Below are positions 21,748-33,470 of a stretch of DNA of 64,000 bases, piece by piece. A program made the translations under genes and the position numbers. The DNA is from Effrenium voratum (taxonomy: Eukaryota; Sar; Dinophyceae; Suessiales; Symbiodiniaceae). Below the pieces are notes generated by a model. The model saw nothing but the letters and a program-made list of their open reading frames with translations, was not told the origin of the DNA and did not search any database. The DNA lies in NCBI GenBank assembly GCA_963377175.1, contig CAUJNA010000191.1, positions 1,273,039 through 1,337,038 on the forward strand. The letters run 5' to 3'. Each line of letters opens with the position of its first letter. The first letter of the stretch is position 1.

Positions 21748-23943
21748 ACATCCTCCCCCCCTGTAGCCCTTTCGCATTGCCGGTCCGCACTCAGCCGCTG
21801 CTGTAATTGCAATCTCATGGCCCCAACACCTCGTGCCGCTGTTCAAACCATTGTTGCATCAAGCTCGGGGCGCCGACGCTTTCATGCAAACATACGATAC
21901 GCCGACGGAAAGAACAGCCTTCAAAGACGCGCAACTCTGAACTTGCAGGGGCGCCAGCTGGCAGTGGACATGAAACATCCGTCGAAGCCGTTCTCAGCGC
22001 ACACAAATCATTCTTGTATCAGCGGATCATGCAACGCCCATTCGCCCAATGACCTGTTTCTTAGTGACAGCCGATAGCGATACTGATGCCCGCCAAGGAT
22101 TAACAGATCGACCCCGAGACAAAGACAAGTGGGTGGCCCGAGAAAATTGACTGGGAATGAAGACAAGCCCCCCGCCCCCCGGCAACCAAGCAAAACACTA
22201 TCAAAAACCACGCTAACAAAACATGTCACCCCCGCTGAAACCAATATAACTTGAACAGTGACTTCTCAGCACAATGCATTAGACAGCCCAGGTGGTGCTG
22301 GTGAAGCTTCAGGCATTTGTTGTCAGATTTGGGCCTGCTTCCCCAAAAAACAAGTTCAGCTTCCCCAAACTCATGTTTTCTCACATAATGGCCCAAAAAA
22401 GTTTGAACTTGTTATTTACCACTACACTGGTCTTTCCAAAAAGTTTAAAGTCCACCAACTCAGGAAGTGAGCTCATATATCTTGTTTAAAATTGCGAACA
22501 ATCAAATCCACAAACTGGGTAGTACTTCAGGCAACCAAATTTGAGGGGGCCCTGTGCAACAACGTCTTGCTGCCTGGCCGCTCATCTACATCACAAAAGG
22601 ACAACTCAGCAATATTAGAGCAAATGGACACTTAAGTCCACCAACACTATATAAAATGGAAACTAAAATCCAATCTTTAAAGGAAACTAGCTATACTAAA
22701 CACGGGTGCCTCCTCCTATAATCGGGGAGGGGAGGAAACCCCTTTACTAATCCCAGGTAGACATTAGACGGACATGGAACCCTTTATGTGGTTCTTGTTC
22801 ATGTTTAATGGGGAACCTACAAAAAAAAAGGAATGTAGAGGGGGCCTTTCAACGTCTGTGAAAGCCAAGGAAGCATCATGTTTCCCCCAGAGTTGCTGAA
22901 CAAAGCACCAATACTCTCTGCAAATGGTCTCTCAGCAGCCGATCTTAGCAAATGGGATGTCTGGTGTTTGAGTGTACCCCCAGTTTCAGCTTCAGTTAAA
23001 AGCGAAAGAACAAGACTTGAAACCGCCGCATTGTGAGCCCGCGCAGTCTGAGACAAACCACCGCCTCACAGCCCGCAGGACAGGGTGACTCTTGATGCTT
23101 CCCTACGCCCGCCTGCTCTGCCCGCTGCAAAGCTTGCCTCAGGCGAGCCCACGCGCACTGATTCATGATGGCGGGAAGTTACCCTCTTCTGCGGGATCCA
23201 ACCTAGACAAGTTCCACGGGGCATTGGCTACATTCCCAAATTTTGGCAACAAACAGCCCGAATGATTTGAATCGCACTGAAACCAGTGGACTCCATCTAA
23301 ATACTTTCAGCCAGACGGACCCAACACGGATACCCAGACACTGTGTGCTAAATAGGTGGCCAGGAACGAAACATCAATCTTTTGATTCGTTTTCTTTTTT
23401 GTCTTGTTTTGTTTCTTCTTTTGTAGCCATGAGGCAGTCTCGCACCCCTCTTCCAGCCCGGGCTTCGTGCTGGAAAAGCTCCAAGGGAGTGCCACGCTGA
23501 AAGGCGGCCAGCAAGGCCTGCGTTCGGTGGGAAACCGGATCTGATCCCCTTCAGGAACCACTCGGATGGCTCACATGGTTCCACCTCCTTCCTGGAAACA
23601 TGGTCTCCCGGACTCCCGGGTGAAAACTGCGCAAATAACTTGGAAGTTGCTACTTTGTGGAGATCTCTCATTCGGGGGGAACTACTTTTGGGGGTTCCAT
23701 GCATAATACGGGAGTAACTTCGTGGCTAAACACAAATATGTCCAAAAGTGAGGACTTCTCTATGGGCAGCCCGCCTATTGATCAACCGCTTGGGCTCCCA
23801 CAAGGCGCGCATGGCCAACACCGCAAGGATCATTTGAGAAGCTGGCCATCTCAAAAGAATGCGTCCTGGAGGTTGCCTAAAACCGTGCAGCTCTCAAACA
23901 TCGCCAGAAACGTGTAGAAAGCTTTGCGAGACAGGCAACTCGC
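21748..23943. other. No gene recognised
   Basis: Contains the second copy of the weak dispersed repeat (22389-22470, partner 15757-15840). Short frames only; no domain, array or clear splice-bounded exon was seen. Confidence 0.4.
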
Positions 23944-23988
23944 AGAGCAACCATAGAACAACCATAGAGCAACCATAGAGCAACCATT
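23944..23988. repeat. 11-bp minisatellite (aaccatagagc)
   Basis: Four near-perfect units of gcaaccataga in tandem. The minus-strand frame with repeated MVALWLLYGC is a by-product of the repeat. Confidence 0.85.
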
Positions 23989-24365
23989 AAAAAGCGCAGT
24001 CGTTCCGCCACTAATCCAGGCTCTTGCGCAGCAAACAACCCATGAAGGAACACATTTAAGGCCAGAATTGGGCACCAGCGGCGTGAGAGACCCCTGGGGA
24101 ACCGTGAACACGTGTCAAGCCCTGGTGGCCCTGGGATATTCAGACAGTCGGTACCGGGACATGTATTCAGCACACGAAAGGGGATAAAGGGGATGTCCAC
24201 CAAAGGGATTTCGATGGAAACCAAAGGGAGAAACATTGACCTAAACCCACTGAACTTGCACCTTCGGAGGTCTCCCACCTCTTCTGCTGCCTGCTGGTAG
24301 TGCCGTCGCCCGATCTCCTGTGGAGATAAGTTAAATTTCGTCGCTTCTGAGCGATGGGCGCAATT

Positions 24366-24445
24366 CTTGGGTGACCCGTTGGGCTCGAACAAAATGCGAT
24401 TCCTTTCGGATGTTACGAGCGTCCTTTGGTGCATACGGGTTCCTA
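24366..24445 (+). repeat. Dispersed repeat, copy 1 (partner 47925-48025)
   Basis: Shares gggtgacccgttg, ttcctttcggat and gtcctttgg in the same order with 47925-48025, with divergent sequence between the shared words. It looks like an old repeat family. Confidence 0.45.
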
Positions 24446-24660
24446 ACGAATCAACTCACTTCCTCAATGGACTGGCGGAAGTTCAAGCTTTGACAAAGAT
24501 CACTGGATTTTCCCTTGAAACTGCCTCTTTTGGAGGCCAAAAGTGGCAACTGGCTCGGAAGCCGGCTCAGTCCTCGCGGGCTGCATCCAGCTCGTCGCAC
24601 TGGACTCCGGCCTGCCACGCTCTAAAAGGCACGTCCATGGGAACCGTGTGGGGTTTCGCG

Positions 24661-24731
24661 GCATGACCCTTAAAAAATGGGGTCATGACCCCATGTTTTT
24701 GGGTAAGGACCCCATTTTTTAAGGGTCATGC
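24661..24731. repeat. Foldback element with 24-bp perfect arms
   Basis: Arms 24661-24684 (gcatgacccttaaaaaatgg followed by ggtc) and 24708-24731 are exact reverse complements around a 23-nt loop. A 16-bp perfect palindrome (tggggtcatgacccca, 24679-24694) overlaps the left arm, so two alternative hairpins or a cruciform are possible. No target-site duplication is obvious. It could be a small MITE-like element. Confidence 0.9.
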
Positions 24732-25936
24732 AGACGTCAGGTAGTTTCATCTCCCCCTTTCGAAAGCATCACCAAAAGACAAAACAAGTCGTCGTTTTGT
24801 CCGGACACATCTGATGCAAGCCCAGGATAGGTTTGCATGCCAGCATGTAATGCAAGTTCGGAAATATGCTCTCAAGTACCAGCCGTGCCGAATCGGGCCA
24901 TTCGAGTACCTAACAGCGACAAACCAAATCAGCATGGCTTGGCGATGCATGCTGCCATTGCTACCTGCCACATTCCTGCGCCTTGGCACTAAACAGGTCG
25001 CATCGACCCCAGAAAAGAACGAGTGACAGACAGTTTCCTGAGAACATGGAGGCAAATCTTAGTTCGCAACCAGAAACGAGAGCTCGCAGGGACTTTCATC
25101 GAGGGAAAGCCCCTCTTACGGCAAGTTGGATTGAATTTGCCCAAACAATATGCTGCAACTTGGTGAGATCCTGCGCGAGGTGCCTGGGGCCAACCATGTA
25201 TCATGTTGCCAGTGCGGTGCACGAGGTTCATCAACCTGGACCTTGCTGAAGGCACTTGAATTGGGTTGTCAGGGTGTCCCCAGACCTCCGGAGCTCAGGG
25301 GTGTTTATGGTAGAGGTATGTGCTAAAGTGAACTTGCTCTCTCATGTTGGCAGTTGTCTACAGTTGACCCGCGACAAGCGCCTTTCTTCAGTATGGTGGA
25401 GCTCGTTCTACGTCAAATGAGGTCTGCTCAGTCACATGCTCGGAGGGGCCCAGGCGATCCTGTCAATGCAAAGGCGAGGCCCAGACTCGCCTCTCACAGG
25501 ACGCACAGGTATCCATGGCATCCAGGATAAGTTTTTAGCAATACATCAACACACCTGCCATACGCATTCGCATTCGTCACGAAGATGATCAAGGATTGGA
25601 TTCCGGTTTCCCGCCTTTCTTGGGAGATCCACCAACCAAAAAGGGATTGAGAGGGTGCCACTAAGCAACTTGGTACACTCCAGCAGGTTGACATGGAACC
25701 CATAAAGCAGCAGCATCTACAAATCAATCCTGGGTTCCACTGTCATCGTGTTGCACATCTGGAATGCGGTCCATCTCGAGTCAGAATCAAAACTTGGTAC
25801 TGAGTACTGAAGTGGCCAAGTTACCCACATTTCAAAACCATCTAATGGAGGGACTGAAAGGGTACACTTTTCATGGTTCGGACACTACTTTAGCCAGGTC
25901 CATGTACCGCCCGAAGCTATGTAAGGGTTGTCCCCT
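24732..25936. other. No gene recognised
   Basis: Overlapping frames of up to about 100 codons without signature; no repeat array was seen. Confidence 0.4.
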
Positions 25937-26110
25937 ACTAGTCTTCTACCCCAGGTTGAAGGTGTGGGCTGTGTCTTTCTTCTGACGCGCCTGCCAGGCG
26001 TGCTCGCAGGCGTCCGAAAGGGTCTCCGCAGAGGCCTGGAGGCAAACGCCGGTGGCGGGCATCCCTTCAACTTGGAGCAATTCGAAGGCCGAGCCAGGAC
26101 CAATCAACTG
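25937..26110 (-). CDS. Candidate 3'-terminal exon, hypothetical protein
   Basis: The minus strand reads SAFELLQVEGMPATGVCLQA and then SAETLSDACEHAWQARQKK, ending NLG and a TAG stop near 25937. Possible acceptors lie near 26105-26120. The acidic/basic helix composition looks coding. No family is recognised. Confidence 0.35.
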
Positions 26111-26279
26111 ATGGCTACGAGTAGGGTCCATTGGGCCATGTGGGTGACTGTGAAACTGGTCATGTTGTTTGTTTCAACCCAGGATTGATATCACTGGCTG
26201 ATTCTGATGCGTTGCAACCCACAGGGAGCCCTTCAGTTTTGGACAAAACATCCGCTATCAATCCACCAGGCTTCATCGG

Positions 26280-26470
26280 GAGCCAAAAGCCCGGCGAAAC
26301 TTTGCGTCGTCATCGCACTGGCAACCGTCTTTCTGGCGCCGCGTACGTCGCTCTACATGCCTCAATCGTTCCAGCTTCTCCTTTGCGCCGAAACGCCTCC
26401 AAGGCTTGCGCCTTTGGCTCAGCTATGGCTGCTACCAAGCGGGGCCCACCAATAGCGCGGAAGCGCCAAA
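26280..26470 (+). other. Possible membrane-spanning coding segment
   Basis: One plus frame reads AKLCVVIALATVFLAP, a hydrophobic run, then a Leu-rich stretch ending at a stop near 26455. It could belong with the exon at 26504-26743, but no joining splice pair is evident. Confidence 0.2.
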
Positions 26471-26503
26471 AATGGTTCGAGCTTTAGATACTCACCATGT
26501 TGA

Positions 26504-26743
26504 TGCTTTAATGCTCGCTGCCAAGAAAACGAGTTTGACACCTCTGCCCACCCAATATGCACGTTTGGTTGGGCCCGCTTGGACGGATTCACTCTGAGCG
26601 AACGGCAAGCCGACTATCTGCGACTGTCGGGACTCCCTCAAACGGACGAGCTGATGCGCTCAGCCCTGCTTTTTCTTCGATGGGAGCAGCCAAATGGCGA
26701 TGAACATCAAGGGGAGCACAAAGACCGGCACCTGAGGGGCTAG
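26504..26743 (+). CDS. Candidate 3'-terminal exon, hypothetical protein
   Basis: An open frame ending in TAG at 26741-26743. It contains LDGFTLSERQADYLRLSGLP and then QTDELMRSALLFLRWEQPNG, with charged, helix-forming composition and coding-like third positions. The upstream limit is a TGA at 26501, so the true exon start lies somewhere inside. No family is recognised. Confidence 0.4.
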   Translation, partial: CFNARCQENEFDTSAHPICTFGWARLDGFTLSERQADYLRLSGLPQTDELMRSALLFLRWEQPNGDEHQGEHKDRHLRG

Positions 26744-27258
26744 ATTTTAGGAAGGGCTTAAGCACCCTGGGTTGGCAAGGCGGGTTAATAAAACTGTGGT
26801 CGATTGATCGGGGGTGTCCAGTTTCAATCGAATACTTTGAATATTCACCTCTTTGGGAAACATCCTTTGCTTTCCACCAGATTCATCATTTCGGGGTCGA
26901 CATCAAGGGCGGGGTACCTCCTCCAAACGCACCCGGTTGAGGCCTTTAGACTGTAGGTCATCCTCGTCTAGCAAGCCCCTTGGCTTCTTCAAAGCTTGGG
27001 ATGTACTGCTAGGCGGCCTAGGCCTAGGTCCTGAAGAAGGTGGACTCCCAATCGCAAGGGCTCTAAAGAAGGGGGGGGTTCCTTGGAGACAAAAATGCAG
27101 GTTGCAAAATATATGCCTCCCACACGTCCAAATAGACAGCAGACGGAACCAAAACCAACAAAAGCTTCCCTTCAAACCATCCACACACCCCCCGCTCAAC
27201 AAAACCAGCTAATGACAAGTAGTTTCATACTTCAAAACCCTTCCCAGGCACTCCCTTC
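26744..27258. other. No gene recognised
   Basis: Short overlapping frames, including a Pro-rich one; no signature. Confidence 0.4.
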
Positions 27259-27404
27259 CTTGCGCCTCATTGGCCCAGGGCTCCGGCGGCACCATGTGCC
27301 GATGCGCATAGAAGACGAGGCCAAAGCCTGGGACCGCGGTGACGGCATAGAGCGCATCCAGGGCCGAGGAGCGCAAGAACAAGTGGTTCACAGCGACCAT
27401 GACC
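27259..27404 (-). CDS. Candidate exon with hydrophobic segment
   Basis: 146 nt after an acceptor ctgag, ending gcgcaag|GA, a GA-type donor known in dinoflagellates. It reads VMVAVNHLFLRSSALDALYA and continues VTAVPGFGLVFYAHRHMV, suggesting one or two membrane helices. No transporter or enzyme family can be named. Confidence 0.35.
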
Positions 27405-28063
27405 CTCAGCTCAGTCGAAATTTTCCACAGGGGAGCCATGGCCCTTGGTCCTCACGGGCGAGGAACTTACCCAAGGCTGAAGCCCGAGCAACCCTGTTTG
27501 GTGTTGACCCTCTCAGCCCCACACAACACATGCCCAGGACAACCGGATTGGATATCCGCAATGTATATTGCAAAGAACACGGGTGCCATTTGCTGTCATC
27601 CATGATTACGATTCATGATGATTTAGCCCACGGTTGACACTGACATGGCAGCTATCGGCGAAGGACACCAACGAATGAAGGACTTGCCCGATAACAAAGC
27701 CCAGGATGTGCACCGCTTGATGGTTGTGTTTGCGAGACTGAAGGAAGTGAAAGGGAATGAAGCAGATATTCATACACTCCCACGACTGCACAAACGCTAT
27801 CAAACTCTCCCAGCTGTCAAGAATTTGACAGGTCCGAAAAGGGTACTACTTCGTTATAGGCCCAAGGATTTTCCCGAGAAGCTGAGAGGCAACCCATGTC
27901 CCCTAGAAGGTCCCTCCACGAAATGAGGTCACAAAAACGCACGGCTGGGTGGCTAATTTTACAGATCAAAACATCTGCTCAAAGACTGCAGAAAACAAAC
28001 AAAGTAGTCTAGAGCCTACATCGTTGAAAATGGGTTGTGGGATTCAACCGAGCTACGCGATCA
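27405..28063. other. No gene recognised
   Basis: Short frames on both strands only. Confidence 0.4.
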
Positions 28064-28250
28064 TAGGGCAATCATGTAAGCCAGTAAAGCATCGCCTAGT
28101 CCCGTACAAAGTACTACAAGGGCCAAAATCGTTCGAACTGGGCGATCATGGAGCCAGTGCAGCATCGCCCAGTCCCCTACCCCACAAAACCCCTAGCACT
28201 CCTTGGAGCGAAAAAAAACGTAGGGCAATCATGTAAGCCAGTAAAGCTGT
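28064..28250 (+). repeat. Three imperfect tandem units of about 76-81 bp
   Basis: Units start at 28064, about 28141 and 28221. Units 1 and 3 share a perfect 27-bp block beginning tagggcaatcatgtaagcca. Units 1 and 2 share gcatcgcc and agtccc words. A plus frame shows the repeated peptide GQSCKPVK. Confidence 0.75.
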
Positions 28251-28418
28251 ACCCCATAGCCCTGAAAAACCAAAGGCTTTTCCGAAGAAAAAAAACAACG
28301 GCGCTGAAGTTCAGCTCTGGATCTTGCCCAAGCCCACGGCCGCCAAGATCCAGGTGCCCAAAGAGGAGGAAGCCGGAATCCCGATGGCATCCATCCTCGA
28401 AAAAGATCGCCCTCAAAC

Positions 28419-28445
28419 GGATGGATCCTTGCGTTGGATCCATCC
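28419..28445. repeat. Short hairpin, 10-bp perfect arms
   Basis: ggatggatcc and ggatccatcc are separated by a 7-nt loop. No neighbouring gene gives it an obvious role. Confidence 0.6.
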
Positions 28446-29569
28446 ATCCTCCAAACTTCCTTGCGTTAGACACACCAAGTCCCAAGAAGTTGCCCAAACA
28501 AGAAAGCGAGGTTACATGCAACTATCTAGCAAGGTCTCGTTCGTTAACGGAATTAACCAGACAAATCACTCCACCAACGAAGCCTTGATGCGATCTGAAG
28601 ATTCTATTCCCAAACCTGAGAGTAAGGATCCCCAAGAGCGCCTACATCATAGCAAGCTCGTGTTACCCCCGGATCGGTCGCCATGAGGTAAAGGGAATGA
28701 TCGAGTGACACCGTGGACCGTCCCTTGTGGTTTCCTTGGGGGTCTCTAGCTTCTTTCCCCAATCCCCAAAATGAGCCTCTCAAAGCCAGCAAGTTGGACG
28801 TTTAGCGGAAAGCTGCATCCATTTTGCTGGTTGAAAGGAGCGATGAAGAACAACCAAACCGGCAATTGCAAAGGTGAGATGAGTCCGGTAATGGAACCGT
28901 GCACCCTCCCGCCCCTATCCCAACCCGCCGTCTGCTCCAGGGAGAACACAGGGGTTAAGGTGCTCCCAAATCCATTACCAGGTCTTTCCCTCATGCCCAA
29001 TGTGTAATACAGTACCTGAAAGAAGGAGACTCTTAGCGATGTAAGGGATGGCTGAGCGTGGGTATAGTGTTGATTTGGGGGGATTGGCGGGGTGGGATTC
29101 GGGTGTATCCTGGGTTCATGTACAGTTGAAGCCTTCTTGACAGAAAATAGCCCAACCCAAGGGGATGTTGATGGTTTGTCAAGGTAGTGACGGGTGAATG
29201 GCGCGTCAATCTTTGGAGTTGCGGATGAAGGAGCGCACGAGCGCATTCCGTGCGCGAATTCAAATTCAGCCGTGGAGCTTGACATCGATGTGCATCTCCT
29301 GGGCACAGCTACAGCGCTGTGGTTGCAATTTCGGTGCAAACAAACTGGACCATCTCTATGACTCACTTGCTGAGTGAATTAGCCAACCAAAGTCCAGACT
29401 TGCTGTATGCCTTTAAAATGGTTGTCCCAAAAGTAACAAGTCCAGGATTCCAAGGAGTGAGGTTACTACTTTGTTAGTTTACCGGGCATTCCCTTGGCCA
29501 CTCACAGATCATGGCAGCCTAAAAACATGTTTCCACAAACATGCGCCGCGCTGAGGCCGCGTGCGCGGG
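28446..29569. other. No gene recognised
   Basis: A minus-strand frame of 206 codons (28746-29366) is the longest. Its composition is not protein-like enough to call. Confidence 0.35.
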
Positions 29570-29645
29570 CGCATGTGTGTGTGTGTGTGTGGCGTGGTGT
29601 GGAGTGCGTGTGGTGTGCGTATGGTGTGGTGTGCGTTTGGTGTGG
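29570..29645. repeat. GT/GTGGT microsatellite
   Basis: gtgtgtgtgt followed by degenerate tggtgtgcg words on the plus strand. Confidence 0.8.
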
Positions 29646-29898
29646 GCGAACAGCTGCATAACACACAACAAAAAATGTTTGGGTGAAAACCAGGTTTTGT
29701 CATTAGAGATTCCTTCTCTGTCGTTCACAAGCCGACCACTGCTGATACTGGATTAATTGGGCATTTGCTTTGGTCGACCAGTTTTGCCAAAGCGGTGTCC
29801 TTCCCTCGGGCTTGACAACCCAGAAGCCGGTAAGCGGGAATCAATCAAAACAAAGTGCCCAATGAACTAGTATTCACTTCTTCCTATTAATCAACCTA

Positions 29899-30180
29899 CC
29901 CCTAATAATAAAACTCCCCCGAGCCGCGGCAAAAAATCGGCAATACTAAATTTAAATTGGCCAATAGTACTCCAATACTGCACTCCTGAGACTACACATG
30001 CTTTCCATCAAGCTCCCAATATATGCTTATTAGGGGTCCCCCCTCCAGAGTGTGTGTGTTCGCTCCGGGAGTACGATTCCTTTACTCCCGATCTAGGCCC
30101 AAACCGGCGACCCCTAATAAGAAAACTCCCTCCAGGTGTTTTTTGTTTGGGAGGGGGGGGGGGCGGTTTTTTATTAGGGA
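29899..30180. repeat. Cluster of foldback motifs (cccctaataa / ttattagggg)
   Basis: The motif cccctaataa with adjacent aaaactccc occurs at about 29899 and 30111. Its inverse ttattaggg occurs at 30027 and about 30168. Arms 30111-30133 and about 30148-30179 form a second foldback around a G-run of 12. Alternating orientations imply nested or tandem insertion of a small inverted-repeat element. Confidence 0.75.
30027..30120. mobile_element. MITE-like element, 94 bp, 12-bp perfect terminal inverted repeats
   Basis: The termini ttattaggggtc (30027-30038) and gacccctaataa (30109-30120) are exact reverse complements. Inside, cgggagta and tactcccg form another hairpin. No transposase lies nearby and the target-site duplication is unclear. 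Confidence 0.55.
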
Positions 30181-30537
30181 GAAGCGGTTAGAAGAGGCCA
30201 ACATTTTCAACCAAAAGGGGGTGTTCAATGAAGAAGAAAGGGGCTTGTTCAACATGTGTAAAAAAACTTTGGGTTGACAGTTGAGGTCTCTTCTCTGAAA
30301 AGAAATGGTGAGGGTAGTAGAGGGCCCGCGAAACTCCCATTCCCAATCCGTTTCGGTTTCCTGAGAAAATGAATGTTGATAGATGTGTTTCTATTCAAGA
30401 GCAATCCGTTTTTTTTCGGCTGGGCAACGAGTGGTTCGCGCGTCGCGAATGAGGGCCCCCGCAAGTGTAGAACCCCATAGAAACCCCCTCTGTCAGCCTC
30501 TTTTCAACAACTCCCTCGTAACTCCAGATCCTCGAGC

Positions 30538-30660
30538 GAAACGGCCAACGGATCGCAAACCGCTCCTTTGGGAAGTCCACAAGCTTCAAGGCCCCCGCCA
30601 GCGTCACTGCGCCAGGCAGCGCCAGCAAAGAGGTGCCGCCCCGCAAGCCCAGCTCCAGGT
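30538..30660 (-). CDS. Candidate exon, hypothetical protein
   Basis: A GC-rich island reading LGLRGGTSLLALPGAVTLAG and then ALKLVDFPKERFAIRWPFR on the minus strand. The splice sites are not clear. No family is recognised. Confidence 0.25.
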
Positions 30661-30745
30661 AGGACATCCTTGGCCCGTTTCATTTGGCTGTGGGTCAAAA
30701 CCAATGGGATCCCGTTTTGGGGTAGGTGCACCACCCATTTTAGTT

Positions 30746-30800
30746 TATTTTAGTGGGGATTGGGATGTTCACTGGGGGTACGGGATTTTGACCCATGGCC
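30746..30800 (-). repeat. Dispersed repeat, copy 2 (inverted partner at 15512-15569)
   Basis: Inverted copy of the repeat at 15512. The opposite (plus) frame here reads VYFSGDWDVHWGYGILTHG, a peptide I associate from memory with many predicted Symbiodinium proteins, so it is probably a repeat rather than a gene. Confidence 0.75.
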
Positions 30801-31649
30801 ATTTCGGCCTCCAGCAAAGGAAGAACCAAAAAGGAGGTGCGGTGAACAAATTCCTGCCGAGCATCCCAAGCATCCTCTGCCACCCGGTGCGAGGAAACCA
30901 AGGAACCCACTCGCTGCGAGCCGAAGATGCTGCGAGAATTCTGCGAGGCCGGGAAAAAAATGTGGTCAAAGTAAATGGCACAAATCCATTTTTGGGTGGG
31001 AGGAAAGGGGAAGACTGAACCAACATGGGGGAGTTGTGCCATCTATCCTATGCATTGATTGGCGTCTGTCCACGTTCAGTGCAAACAGCAGCAGGTCACA
31101 AACGCATAAGTACACAATAGAACAAGACCCAAATAAATGCGTGACTGTTGGAATAGCGGTACTGCAGCTTTCGAAGGTAGTTAGTGAAGACCATGCTTTA
31201 AACAAAAAAATGTAGTAAAAAGTATTGGATTCACCATCCTGAATGATATCATATAATATGCATCGGACGTTAACTGCACTTCAACTGCCAAAGAAAAATA
31301 TGAAAGAGGCAACCAGTTGTCACATGATCTAAAACACATGAATGTGTGTCCATATGTGGCAGGACTGCAACCTCCTTATTGCAATGACCTCACACGTGCT
31401 TGTCAAATGCGTCAGAACTAGATACCATCAACGTTGCAATCGGACCCCAAAAGTGTCAAACAAATTGCTTTTTGCTGGCCCCGCTATTCTACCAGTATCA
31501 AAATCCTACCGCTTCCCCCCCCAAGGCGCAGATTAAAGGGAAACCATCAACCGTTTTCTGACTTTGACAGTCTGATTCTCCCCAGAAATGGTCCAAAACA
31601 CGAATTCGGTGTGTGCCCCGCCCCGCCTGGCCCCACCCCCACTCTCGGC
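30801..31649. other. No gene recognised
   Basis: Short overlapping frames; 31210-31330 is A/T-rich and closed in all frames. Confidence 0.4.
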
Positions 31650-31720
31650 CCCCGGGCGTTTTGGGCCATAAGCTGCTGCAAGGCGGCCCTCGCCGCTCCC
31701 TCCATGCGCAGCTTCCAGGC
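31650..31720 (-). CDS. Candidate exon, helical
   Basis: After ttgggcactgag the minus strand reads AWKLRMEGAARAALQQLMAQ, a strongly helical, Ala-rich segment in a GC-rich island. The 3' limit is uncertain. Confidence 0.3.
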
Positions 31721-33470
31721 CTCAGTGCCCAAAGCAAAACCTGAATTTCAGGGTGCACCTATTTGGGTGTCTCTTTTGACTTGTGAACTGCCCATTGGAG
31801 CCAATGTGAGTTGCGCGGGTGCCTTATAGCTCACTTGGACTTTAGGTCCTTGTCTGGCAAGAAGGATCCCTTGAAAGAATGGGGGCAGTTACCACTCACT
31901 AGTCAAACGCACCCCGCTTGCAGCAAACAGGGACACGAATTGCCAAGGGAATTGGATCAAGAGAGAAATCCATGGAAACCAAAAAGCGAGGGTTGCTTGG
32001 AGACTAGACGTTGCCGCATGTTCGCTCGCTTCGTGCCTGGTTCTCCATCTCGCGGAACTTGTCGTGGGCCCACCTAGTGGAAAGACTGCGGGCATAGGCC
32101 CTGGTAGACAAAGGATGGTGAGCCTTTTGCCTCGAAAATGGATCATTTCTAGCAAAAGGCTGGTGCCATTGGTGCATCTTTGACTTGGAGCAGGTTGCAC
32201 GACGGCTCGCGTGCACCGTAAAGCCAATCTATTCCTCAAGCCTGCCTGTTGAAAGCTTACAGGTGGAATGACCGCACTGCCATGAACTTGTAGTTGCCTT
32301 CTGCGTGTCAGGGAGATCAAAGAGCTGGTGATATCGTTTTAAAATATTATCGATGCCCTCGTGGCTTCCATATTCATGCAAATCAAGAACCATGGCTGAT
32401 TTTCAGCCAGCTTTGAATGGAGTTCTAATATGGTGCCAGGAAACTGAAAACAATCTCATCCCTTGCTGGCTTCCTTACAGGGAAATCATGCATTTTGGGC
32501 TATTCATCACCTCACTGCGTGGCTCTTCGCGCTCTTCATGTGATGCTGCTTGGGCTCTGGCTCAATCAGCTCCCAGCTGGTTCCAGCGAGGACCGCCTGA
32601 CCGTTAGTCCGCGCAAAGGCACCGCCATGTGTCCAGCAAACAAGTGGGTTTTGAAGGGACAAACGGAAATCATCAATTTTGGGTGACTATAAATTAAGTT
32701 GAGAAACACCCATACCTAGGGCAACTTCGGCATTATTTTCAGGGCTGCTTCGTTCCGGGGGGAAAAAAGGGAGAAAGAAAAGATAAAAAAAAAACAACGC
32801 AAAAAACCAGGGTTATTGACTAGCTTTTCGAAAGAATGGGAACCCTCCGCGCCACACTTGCAAACCGCAAGACCGGGAGAAATGCATGCTTCTTTTGTGG
32901 GGTGCCATGGCAAGAGAAAGCAACTGGGCGGCGTAGCTTCTAACTGAGCCCCGGATGGAACAGCGCTCAGTTGTGCAACACTTGGACTTCTGAGAATGGG
33001 TGTTGAGTAGTTCTGGGAAATGCATCATCATTAAATTCCTTTGCAGCTTCGCTGCAGGTAAATTCAAAACAACTCTCCCCAGCAATTTCGGGATCGCCCT
33101 TGAGCGCCTGGAGGGTTCTTACATGCTCTTAGGGGCGCTTGTGCCAAACCCGGACCTTTTTTTCAGCTCCCAATCTGTCACTGTCTATGTTAACCAAGTT
33201 GTGGAAGCAAAGTCTAAAAAAGTGGGTGGTAAAACCAGGGTTCCCCCCATCATCCCCCATCTTTCGGTATGGGGCGCTTCCCAAATTAAAACGTATTGGA
33301 TTTGGCTCAAACCCCCCAAACTATCAAAATGCCAGGCAGGGGTTTCCCAGGCACAGGCTCAAACCCCCTAACTGGTTTCCTTGCGCTTTCCCAGGCACAT
33401 CCAACCCAGAAAGGGCACGGCCTCAACCAAACAGCCGCAGGGCTCGGACTCCGAGACTCCGAGACCCCGC
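31721..33470. other. No gene recognised
   Basis: Short frames only, with a poly(A) patch near 32785. The word tttggctcaa at 33301-33310 resembles the 3' half of the dinoflagellate spliced leader but the 5' half does not match. Confidence 0.35.

Noticed and set aside
33288..33311. Second spliced-leader relic (cgtattggatttggctcaaa)
   Set aside because: Only the last ten bases match well; the middle of the leader is absent, so chance is likely.
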